Part shown: positions 13,538 to 22,816 of the stretch, piece by piece
Position numbering within the stretch: the stretch's first letter is position 1
Layout: the number at the start of each line of letters is the position of its first letter
Source: Spongospora subterranea
Taxonomy: Eukaryota > Endomyxa > Phytomyxea > Plasmodiophorida > Plasmodiophoridae
Direction of reading: 5' to 3'
Assembly: GCA_900404475.1 (NCBI GenBank)
Contig: OUQQ01000244.1
Coordinates: forward strand, 1,231-30,001
Length of the DNA: 28,771 bases
Made by a program: the position numbers and the translations under genes
The notes under the pieces: generated by a model
Told to the model about the DNA's origin: nothing
Seen by the model: the letters and a program-made list of their open reading frames with translations, nothing else
Database searches by the model: none

Positions 13538-13821
13538 AGCTACGTGGTAGGAGTCTGTACTGCTGACGGAGACCTCTTAATCACCTTTGAAAATCACGAA
13601 AAGTAGTGGGGCTTTGCAATCTTGCCGCGAATAGTCAAATAACGAGTTCCTGTTAACCAGAAGAAAGTTGGCCAGTACACATGAACCAGGTTTCAAACAC
13701 GTCCCTGCCGGGCGGGGTTTGCCCGACAAGATAGCGATCTGTACCTGTATTTGGCCGGTCACATACTGGTGGCCGCCAAACTCAGGCGCATTGGGATGAC
13801 ATCAACCGCCATTTTACTGAC
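13538..13821 (+). other. Gap between channel and LRRC45 genes
   Basis: No complete gene. An AACTCAG acceptor-like site near 13769-13775 precedes an open stretch continuous with the first LRRC45 exon (AHWDDINRHFTD...), so an earlier LRRC45 exon may lie here, but I could not find a clear partner donor. Confidence 0.3.
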
Positions 13822-16206
13822 ATGTTATTAGATTCCTCAATTGACCGCAGATTACAGAACCTTCATGGCGCTACCTTAGTCTCGTTTGCCGACAGTTCCG
13901 TACAAGACGAAGGTCAACACAAATTTTGACAGGTGGTTGTTTTTCTGAGCTTGCACTGATAGGGTGCCAGAAGATCTGCTCATTTTTAGAGTCGGAATCA
14001 AACGTGAATCATCTGGATTTGAAAGGAAACGATATCGACGGCGCTGGTGCCACCGCTATTGGAAAACTGCTCAAACGAAACAGCAGTATAAAACAGTGAG
14101 GAAACAGCACTGATTAGTGTCAGAACTGATTCAGTATAGGCTTGATTTGCAATGGAATTCAATCGGAAACGACCTGGCAGGGTTTTCCGCATTTCTTGAT
14201 GGGCTAGCAATCAACCGAGCACTAATATCTGTAAGCTGGGATCCACATCAAATTCAGGCAGTCGCCGGGTAACACTCAATGTCAGATCGATTTGAGAAAC
14301 AATCGAATTACGGGAGCTGGAGGGAAGAAGATCGCGACAATGTTGGGGAGGAATACTGCACTGAAAACATTGGACCTGAGGTGGAATACGATTGGGAGTG
14401 ACGGGTGCCATGAAATTCTACAAGCTATTCAGCAGAATCGGTGTATTACAGAATGCCACCTAACAGGAAATGGCGCCACACAGGAAACCCTGCAGGGAAT
14501 CGCAGAGAAACTACGAGGCAATAGGGAAAACAAGGAGCGCGTATGGCGGCCAACACAAGGCAATGAAACACATTTCCATAAGTCACAACGAGTGCACGGT
14601 CTTGATGACAGCTTCCAATTCTCGCAAAACAAGATAGGTTTGTTGAACAAGGAGATTTGTGAAATTAAACGAGAAAACAATGAACTGAAAGTGCAACTTG
14701 AAACAAAATCCTGTACCGAGAAGGAGCTGCAAACTCTCAGGGTTCAATCAGAGGCATCCGACAGGGATTGGCAAATGAGAAATGACGTCAAATCTGTTGA
14801 AATCTCAAATCTAACGCAGAGCAACTCTGAATTGGTTATGAAAAACCAACAATTGGACGAAGAGCTCAGAACACAACACGAACGAGTATGTTGAGCATTT
14901 CGTTATTTGACCGAATTTGACACACATATGTACAGATTGAGCGATTACTAGTGGAATCTAATAGGCGACGTCAAGCGGATGCAGATACGCAGGCCGCTTT
15001 GCAAGCCGATAATCTGGCGCTAAGCTCGCAGATCGATTTGGAGCGTTCTGCCGCTGCCGAATACACGAAACGGCTTCAAGCGACTCTTGATAACGAAGTA
15101 AAACGGAGAGGAACAGATAATGAGATTGCGACAAAAATGAACCAGGTATATATATTTATGAGGCAGTTGAACTGTGTCGAGTCTGATCAAAATATAGGAT
15201 GCTGAAGCTAGGTTCGAAGCAGAAATGCGGAACCAAAAACAAGAATTTGCTCAAAGACTGCAACAGGCCAATGAAACAATCCAGAAACTGAATGCAGAAA
15301 CCAATAGACAAAGCGACGAAATTGTTATGATCAAAGATAAGATTATCAAGCAAAATTACGATGCGGAAGATAAGTTAAAGCGACTTGAGGTTCAGCTACG
15401 AGAGGAACATCAAAGAGAATTAGGTTAACATGACGTCGTGAGTGTTGCTATCTATCTAAATCGATTCTTGCTAGGCTCGAAAATCGCTTCATATGAAAAC
15501 AGAATCACACAACTCCAAATGTCTAGGGATGAGTTACAGACGCGATGCACAGGTTACCAAGCGGAATGCGATAGACTAAAGGAATTGATCAACCAAGATA
15601 AAGCAAAAGCGGAAAATGCATTGCAGTTAGAAAGAGTATCTAGGGAACAGCTTGAAGCAGAATATCATCAAGCAAAAATAGACTCGAAACGGAAAGATTC
15701 CGAGGTGATGCTACGCTTTGAATATGGGTAAAGATTGATTATTAACAGATTGCTAGATTTCAGATATGCAGAATAAAATGGTGAAGCTAAAACAGGAAAG
15801 CAAACAAGAAATTTTGCAATTGGAGTCTCAGATTAGTTCAGAAGAATCTATGCGTCAACGAGAATCCGGAGATCTGATTGATCGAATTGCAGATCAAGAG
15901 AATCAGGTCATGAATTTAACACTACAATTGAAAAAGCTGCAGGCTACAAACAGACAACTAAAAGATGACCGTAACCGAAGGGAGATGAAAGTGAGGACTG
16001 CCATGTCAGGACTACGTCAGGCATTAGAGAGCGAGCTGCAAAATTGGGACGACGACGATTTTGAACAACCTGCAAGGATTCATAGACGATCGCGTGCATG
16101 CAATCGAAGCAGAATTCTCGGGAGTACTGAGACAAAGAACGCTATGAAAACCAAGGACGATGCCGACCTTGACAACAATAAACAGTGCAACAGTATGCTG
16201 TCGTGA
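13822..16206 (+). CDS. LRRC45: LRRC45-like leucine-rich-repeat and coiled-coil protein
   Basis: In animals LRRC45 is a centriole/basal-body linker and ciliogenesis factor. Eight exons (13822-13912, 13963-14095, 14140-14230, 14286-14885, 14936-15145, 15198-15423, 15475-15704, 15772-16206) give 671 residues, about the size of the human protein. Ribonuclease-inhibitor-type repeats fill about 25-180: LDLKGNDIDGAG, LDLQWNSIGND, IDLRNNRITGAG, LDLRWNTIGSDG. The order LDLKGN / WNS / LDLRNN / LDLRWN matches LRRC45 repeat for repeat. The remaining about 480 residues are almost unbroken coiled coil rich in E, K, Q and R. The intron before the last exon is least sure: GTGATG donor at 15705 with a CAG acceptor at 15771. 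The start may lie further upstream, since the frame stays open before the chosen ATG. Confidence 0.85.
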
Positions 16207-16652
16207 AAGTTCATGGAGGGATAAAAATAGAAAACTTCGCGACTCCGGCGACCTTCCAACCGCCCCAGTTGACCTTGAACGTCGTCGCCTTCCACGAATC
16301 CGTCTGTGGTTTGATCGTCACGATGACGAGCGGAATGAGAGTGATTCAATCGATGCAGTGAATGATTTCACGTCACGTGGCACTTGTGTGTGTTTGGGAG
16401 AGGCTCCATTCCCACGTGTCTCCCTGTGCTACATACTCGCGTTGCGTTTCAGCACTGTTCAATCAGTGTGAAACGAACAGCGGTCGAAGAGTGTCGTGCG
16501 TGCATCCGATGCATTGATTGAGTGGTGTTCGGCCTCCCAAGGTCCATTGCATGCTTTCAATTAGTGAGCGCGGTGCCCTCGGAGCCCGGATACCTGTGAC
16601 CGATCAGACCCAATTTTCATCGGTTGCGTCTGCCCCCCCCCCCCCATTCACC
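16207..16652. promoter_or_regulatory. Upstream region of ATG9 with two CACGTG boxes and a poly-C run
   Basis: No gene is seen. Two CACGTG palindromes (bHLH-type E-boxes) lie at 16374-16379 and 16413-16418, the first within GTCACGTGG. A run of 13 C at 16633-16645 sits 7 nt before the ATG9 start codon, so it is in the 5'UTR. The regulatory role is inferred only. Confidence 0.3.
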
Positions 16653-19091
16653 ATGGACAACATGATCCCTCTCCTAGATTTCAATGATGAACCGGAACCG
16701 GATCCAGTCCAGCCAAGGAAATGGGCGGCCGTTCAGGATTTGGACCGGTTTTTTCAAAAGATAAGTGGCTAAGGACTGGCGTCTTGTCGGGTTTACTGAT
16801 GACTGATCGTGCCTCTTTATGCACATCTATGAATATTTCGAGCAAAGAGGGTTCTGGCGTATGATCATATCCAGGATTACGAGTTTATTGATCCTTGCGT
16901 TTACTGTGGTGTTTTCCACTTTCCTGCTTCTATTCGTTAACTGGAATGAGATTTTGAACTGTCATTCGCAGCAAAATTGTTCCCAAATAACGGTTATTCG
17001 TAGGCCCGAGTTGAACAGGTACCCTTTTTTGAATCCGTTCGTGTTTCATCAATCATGCGTCATTGCAGCCTATCAGTATCAGAAGTTGCTGTTGTCGCCT
17101 ATTTCATAGTGTTCTCGCTGTATTGGGTCTGGAATCTATTCGGGTTTCTGCATTGTCTTCGGGACGGAATAGAGATGCGTTCATTCTATCGATCGAAACT
17201 TGAAATCAGCGATGTTTGTGGTTGGGTTTTATGCTGGAACCTAGAAATAACATTTTCCCCCCTCAGGAGGCATTACAGACTATGGAGTGGCCAGAATTGG
17301 TATATCGCATCCAGAGACTTCAAAAAGAGTTTAAAATTTCGCTCGTCAAAGATCACGACGCGCTAGGTAAATGCCTTACAACTGTCAACGGAATGTTTTT
17401 CTTATTTTATGTTTTAGATATTTCCAACCGTATCCTCAGGAAAGATAATTACTTCATAGGTATCACCTCTCGTTGCTCAGCGCTTTTTTTTTTCAACACT
17501 GAAATGGCGCTTGTCAGCAATGGTAAACAGTGGCGTGATTGATTTGGGGATCCCATTCTTGTCTTCGAAACTGCATGTTTCTCCGATTCTGGGAAAGTCA
17601 CTGGAATGGAATATACGATTTTGTGTTCTGGATTCCATGTTCCATGATGAGCTATTCACTGTCAGAGAAGCGTTTCTTCAGAAGCCGCAGGTTTTAAGGC
17701 GCCTGTTTGTATATGTAATATCGTGTCATAGCAGCGACAAGTTATCTAATATTCCTTTTCAGATGGCAATAGCAAATTTTTTATTAATGCCGTTCATTTT
17801 GCTCTTCATGATCATTTTCTTTTTTCTCAAAAATGCTGAAGAATTACATAGCAGAAAGTAAGAAATCCTGTAGCCTATATTTTGGTGAGGCTCCAACTGA
17901 TGCTTGCTTGAAAGGGCGTATCTGGGGCCTAGACAGTGGTCTCCGCTTGCTGAGTGGACGTTTCGTGAATTTAATGAGATGCCGCACGCTTTTAGAACAA
18001 GACTGAACGAGTCTCATTGTGGTTAGCGAATTTAGCTTGTTACGTGATTTTTTTCTGACTTTTGCCCGGGTAGATGCCCTGGCATACATCAGTCAGTTCC
18101 CGCCGCCAGCGTTTGCCATTTTTGTTAAATTCGTCGCGTACGTTTCTGGAGCAATCGTTGGAGTTTTACTACTATTGACGATCAAAGATTCGTCCATATT
18201 AGTCGATATTCACGTCTTCGATCATTCGCTACTGTTCGTTTTTCAAACAATATATTTTTCGGTATCTGGTTCATGTTATCTTGATAGATACTACCTGTTT
18301 TCCTGCACCGCTATTCTTGCGCTTTGCCGCTCTTTAGGCTCCAGCCCATCTTCCAATCAGGATTTCGGCACGCTAATAGCGAACATATATCGACACACGC
18401 ATTACCAGGTCTGAGAATCTCAACGTTTTTACATTGATTGTTTTAATCAGCCAATATCGTAGCCTCGATCATGGCGTGAGGAGCCTCAGTCTTCCCGTGT
18501 TCGCTCCCACTTCGCAAAACTGTATCCATTTAAAGTCGTGTTGTTCCTCCAGGTCACTAGACTCACTGGAGTCGTACAAAATCGTTTTCTAATATGTCGA
18601 AATATTGTTCATTACAGGAAGTTCTCTGTGTCCTAGTGACTCCCTTGGTTTTAGGAATAACTCTGCCCGCAGTCGCCAGTCGCCTCATAGAGTTCATTCG
18701 GCAACACACGATAAGGCAAAATGGAGTTGGGGATATCTGCGTGTTTGCTTCGTACGATTTTAGCATTTACAGGCATAGAAATCATAGGTTTGGTGAAGCA
18801 GGTAATGGTTAGTTCAAAAGATGGATGTGGCCTGATTGACCTGTTCGAACAGACACATGTCGAGAGAAAATGGAAAGATCGCTGTTGTCATTCTCGATGA
18901 TGCATCCGAGATGGCGACCGAATGAAGAAGCGACGGCAATTTTGATGGGGTTGTCATCTGAATCTGGATGTGCGGGTCATAGAGACCCATCTGTATCCAT
19001 TGACGATGATAATGGTGAACTGTCGCGAAGTACAATGGCGTTGGCGATCGATGTCGCGGATATTGACTTTTCCAGAACAAACGATAGGTAG
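16653..19091 (+). CDS. ATG9: Autophagy protein 9 (ATG9 lipid scramblase)
   Basis: Multispanning membrane protein of autophagy vesicles that supplies and equilibrates lipid for the growing phagophore. Thirteen exons: 16653-16760, 16825-17018, 17069-17213, 17267-17366, 17418-17459, 17518-17714, 17763-17857, 17915-18021, 18074-18251, 18309-18408, 18463-18552, 18618-18801, 18853-19091; 592 residues, all phases consistent. Family blocks in order: LDRFFQKIYEYFEQRGF, ISNRILRKDNYFIAM, SPLAEWTFREFNEMPHAF with RLNESH, KFVAYVSGAIVGVL, ILALCRSL, SWREEP, EVLCVLVTPLVLGITLP and VGDICVFASYDF, then MERSLLSFSMMHPRW. The tail is short compared with human (839) and yeast (997) proteins. Introns 1 and 9 appear to end AT-AC instead of GT-AG; the other ten are ordinary. 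The start is the first ATG of the frame after the poly-C run; a second lies four codons on. Confidence 0.94.
16761..16824 (+). other. AT-AC intron 1 of ATG9
   Basis: A 64-nt intron starting ATAAGT and ending TGCAC. It joins ...FFQK to IYEYFEQRGF in phase 0, exactly as ATG9 proteins read. No AG dinucleotide that could serve as an acceptor lies between 16776 and the resumed coding sequence. TACTGAT near 16793 is a good branch-point candidate. The donor is a G-to-A variant of GTAAGT, as in U2-dependent AT-AC introns, not the U12 ATATCCTT. Confidence 0.7.
18252..18308 (+). other. AT-AC intron 9 of ATG9
   Basis: A 57-nt intron starting ATATTTTTC and ending CTGCAC. Removing it joins ...LLFVFQT-I to AILALCRSL with the same spacing from the conserved His to the CRS motif as in human ATG9A. 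TACTACC, close to a TACTAAC branch point, lies 12-18 nt before its end. The reading frame also stays open if the segment is retained, so the splice is inferred from homology alone. Confidence 0.55.
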
Positions 19092-20066
19092 CGCCTTTGC
19101 TGCCGCGATGCCTACCATCAAGGTTGGCAACGGGCCAACAACTGAGACATCATTTCGCAAACCCGATGATAATGATGAGAAATCAGAACCCTAGCAAACC
19201 AGACATTCCCCGATTAATTCATCTTGGAATCATTGAACGGTACAGTAAGAACAAACACCGGTTTCATACACTATAATTTATTTCAACGGAACTGGTCCGA
19301 TTCCATGCCCTAGATTGATTGTTGACCTAGGGATGAAATTTGTTAGTTCTGTATATAGCAGCGTATCAAAAAAGTACCTAACAGCTGTCGAATTTCTGCG
19401 AACATTGTAGAAAAGTACAGTATTAAATTGACGCGGTGTAAGAAACATCGTGAATCCAGAATTTTCAGAAGCTGCACCCAGCTAATGAGTCGGATTTGCG
19501 ACCTTTCAAACCATTGTGTTTGAGGTGACCTGATCAACGACTCAGGGAGACAATCCATCGAGCCACGAAAACATTGCCTCAAACAGCAACAATTGTACTG
19601 ACCCATTCTCTTTTGTGACCCATTGAATACCGAACCAGCGTCAGTTGTCGGTCCACACCTTTGCCAGATGAGACTGGGCATGGTGAACCGGCAAGTAACG
19701 CCTTTTAATCGCCTTCTAATAATCTTTGTCAGAATTTCTAACTGTGTGCGGCTAACATTGTTCAACTGTTTTACAAAAAGGAGGTTTAATTCGGTTCAGG
19801 AGGATCAAAATTTCGCACGAGGCGCTATGAAGGATGGCTTCAGCTGGCAAAGATGTTTTGCGGAATGTTTTTCATTCTGTTCTCGTAGCATCTAGATTTG
19901 CGATTATCCCTGGTATTGCAGAAAAAGTCTTTACATCGCCAGCACTTTTTCAGAGAGTGGCAATCCAAAACATCGATAGCGAACATCTTTTTTCGTTCAG
20001 ACCCAGATTTCATAAAGCGCGATTTTCGAGCGAGCTCGGACGAAAAACATTACAGGTCAGCGAAAT
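19092..20066. other. 975-nt stretch without an assigned gene
   Basis: On the minus strand a 140-codon frame (19343-19765) matches nothing I recognise. GTATCAAAAAAGTACC at about 19364 loosely recalls Tc1-type terminal repeats, but no partner was seen. On the plus strand a 78-codon frame starting at 19834 (MASAGKDVLRNVFHSVLVAS...) is Arg-rich and amphipathic like a mitochondrial presequence. It ends just before the transporter start and does not splice into it in frame. I leave all of these uncalled. Confidence 0.3.
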
Positions 20067-21682
20067 ATGAGGCTGATCACGGCCAGGCCGATGGTGGTGG
20101 ACGGCAACTTGAGTGAGTGGCGAGTGGTGTAGTCAGCGTGTGTAATGCAGTTTCCCGAGTCCACTTGGCCCCTGTTACTGGTGTAGTGTGTAGTCGTGGC
20201 GGCCTCTGGCCAGGTTTCCGTCATTTGTCGCCCCGGGCCGTTCTGAAGTTCCCCGGCGCCATTCTTCGCGGTACGCGTAGGGCGTTTGCTGGTCGCTCTT
20301 CGGGACCGGCGACGCGCAGAAAGCGGGTCATCGCTTCCGTGTCGGCAGCGACGCTCTACACGGTTGTTTCAATATCGCTAACGTTGTTGAATAAATCCCT
20401 TTTTGCGACGTTTTCGTTCAACGAGACAAGGTTAGGAAAAAAGTCAATATTACATGATTGTAAATGTATACCAAAATGTGATTTTACAGGTTATTGGGGC
20501 TGGGCCAGTTTGTCGCTGCCCTTGTATTTCTGTTTTGCTTCAATGCGTACGGTTTGATAAGGCTGCCCAAAATAGAACTACAGACAATCGGCAAAATATG
20601 GCCTTTGTCTGCTTCCTATCTTATAATGGTTGTCAGCGGTTTCGGCGCAATGATGGGTCAGTGGTTGACATGACTTTAAGAACATTCTTGACATTGAGCA
20701 TTTATTGAAGGGACCAACTTGATCATGTTCGGAACGCTCAGGAGAACTGGCGTCATTGTTGTTTTACTTCTGGGTAGTTGTCGATCTTGTCAGTTCACTT
20801 TCCTTCCTCTCATAATCGGAATAGAGTACCTGCTTCTTCAAACCCGTCCATCGCTCGCAATCGTAGCGTCAACCATCATAATGGTTATTGGAGTGCTAAC
20901 GGCTGGGATGGCCGACCTCGATTATGACCCCATCGGATATATATTTGCGTTCTTCGCCAAGTAGGCAGTCTCACAAATGGCCATCGCCGCCTTCTGTTTA
21001 TTGTTGTTTCACAGTATATCCACCGCGACCTATATTGTTCTTATCAAGTACTATAAGGACACGCTCAGGCTGGATGCATTCGGCATGTTGATGTATAATG
21101 CAATACTATCGACGCCGATATTGCTCTTTATATCGTTGTGGAGCGGCGACTTCGTGGCGCTGATGCAATTTAAGAATATTCAGAGCGTGTCGTTCTGGTA
21201 TGTTTATAGGAATATATCGCGATCCCATTCACAGTTGATAACAGGCTTGTATTTTCTGCATCTTGTTCCATGGGCTTTGTGATTAATTATTCGGTTTTTT
21301 TGAACACTAGCGTCAACAGTCCTTTAACCCAGACTGTAACAGGCCAGGTAATACGCTTGTTTCATCGTTGTAAATGATTGTTTCTGATACACTGCTTAGC
21401 TGAAGGACGTCTTGGTTTTGCTGATAGGTGTTGCAATTTTTCAGGATTCTCATTTCTCGTTTTTGAACGCGCTTGGAGTTGTCATCTCGATCATAGGTAG
21501 AAATCAACGCCGTTTCCGTAGTTTTGCTGATCCTAGAGCCAGGGTCTGCTATATATGCAGCCTTCAAGTATCACGAGATGAACATGAAAAAGCAGAGCGA
21601 GATTCCGCTCTACTCGAAAGTAAATCTACGCGAGATTGTGCAAAAAATCGAAACACCTCGATCATTGAAGATCTTTCCGTGA
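20067..21682 (+). CDS. SLC35-type nucleotide-sugar transporter
   Basis: Golgi/ER antiporter of the drug/metabolite superfamily (TPT/SLC35 branch, closest in my reading to SLC35D). Nine exons: 20067-20112, 20151-20430, 20490-20656, 20711-20773, 20825-20960, 21015-21197, 21245-21347, 21400-21496, 21543-21682; 404 residues. After an Arg-rich N-terminus of about 85 residues come ten likely TM helices. Key blocks: SISLTLLNKSLFA, GTNLIMFGTLRRTGVI (the family has a M(F)xxLRR motif here), AGMADLDYDPIGYIFA, STATYIVLIKYYKDTLRLDAFGMLMYNA, NSPLTQTVTGQLKDVLV (usual form SALTTTIVG-IKN) and NALGVVISIIGGSAIY, then a basic cytosolic tail. Intron 1 (38 nt, GTGAGT donor) is the shortest in the window, so the first exon is less certain; a second in-frame ATG lies at 20091. 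The substrate cannot be told. Confidence 0.88.
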
Positions 21683-21795
21683 ATTGTATATATTCATCTA
21701 TTCAAGAAAATTGCTTATCTATAGTATTTCTGTATATTCGTCTCTCCAGTGTGATGTGTAGTTTCTCTAACAAATTACTGTACCTTTCAATCGGA

Positions 21796-22213
21796 ATGAT
21801 GGTGCCGTTAACTGGGAAAACCACTCCCAACTCTAGAGAATATTTGTCTAAGCCGGAAGACACATCGGTTCACATTACCGAAAGAAGAGTGAAATCAGGG
21901 GAGACTTCTTCGCCAATGCCTCTTGTACGTCAAGTGAAAGTATATAAAAAAGCCAACAAAATATTGGAAAATAGCCTCAAGGATTTGCGGAAACTACAGC
22001 GGGGCGATTTTCGAATTGCTGCCATTCGCACACTGAAAGCGAACAACAGAATTCTGGAGGTATCATTTTTGGTTATCGATTTTCTATAACAGTTCCCAAA
22101 CAATCTCGTTGCGACAGTCTGAAGTATTCACGTTGAAGTCTGCCTTGATCGCGCGCGGTGCCACTCAAGCAGAGGTTATGCTTGCGATGAACTACACTTT
22201 GAAACACCCCTGA
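21796..22213 (+). CDS. Small hypothetical protein, two exons
   Basis: Exons 21796-22059 and 22118-22213 join over a 58-nt GT-AG intron in phase 0 to give 119 residues. The first about 50 residues are Thr/Ser/Lys-rich. The rest is basic and strongly helical, with KVYKKANKILENSLKDLRKL, FRIAAIRTLKANNRILESEV and LKSALIARGATQAEVMLAMNYT. It starts 113 nt after the transporter stop on the same strand. I do not recognise a family; the pattern would suit a small coiled-coil subunit of a larger complex. Two adjacent ATGs could start it. Confidence 0.5.
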
Positions 22214-22816
22214 AAATATCCATGGCCTAGGTTGATACGCTTTTATCAAGGAATCTAGAGTCGCTTCGCCTAGCGCATGACTGAACTCGAAACAACAATG
22301 ACTGATGAAACAACGTCGAAATCGCGCCCAAGGCCCAGCAATTGCTTGCCGATGGGGGGGGGACGACCGTTCTGGCACACGGAGCGAATCGAATCATAAT
22401 CAATTTCCAACACAATAAAGCTGAATAAACACCGATGGTGTTCCTGCATTCGCCGGTGAGGTGTCGGCAACCGTCCTGTGTCGATGGCACATGTTGCTTG
22501 ATAGGGGGCCCTGAGAACCTCTATCCAATAGTTGTGCTCCATCCCGTTGGCCAAATGGGCTGGCCGCGACCGTCATATCCAGTTGTATCGTCACCCGTTG
22601 CTGCAGCCCCGTTCCATTTTCATTACAGACACACACACACACACACACTGGATCGGGCCAGTGGTCTTCTGAGTCCTGTGTATGGCTCCCCCCCCCCTAG
22701 ACCTGTGTAACACCATATCCTGTATAATCTGGATTAGGATCGTGAGAGAGGACCGTTTGAGGACCATTATTATTCGTCATCTCATTAACAGCAGAACATA
22801 TAGGGGGTTGGCGTCA
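22214..22816. other. Gap between the small gene and the HIR gene
   Basis: No gene I can support. A minus frame of 94 codons (22270-22554) has no recognised motif. The stretch holds the (AC)10 microsatellite at 22629-22648 and a C9 run near 22688. Confidence 0.35.
22629..22648 (+). repeat. (AC)10 microsatellite
   Basis: Ten uninterrupted AC units, in the intergenic region upstream of the HIR gene. Confidence 0.95.

Noticed and set aside
16761..16824. U12-type (minor) intron
   Set aside because: The donor is ATAAGT rather than ATATCCTT and the branch-like TACTGAT fits the major spliceosome, so a U2-type AT-AC intron is preferred.
19343..19765. A 140-codon minus frame as a gene
   Set aside because: No recognisable motif, no splice partners, and composition like neighbouring noncoding DNA.
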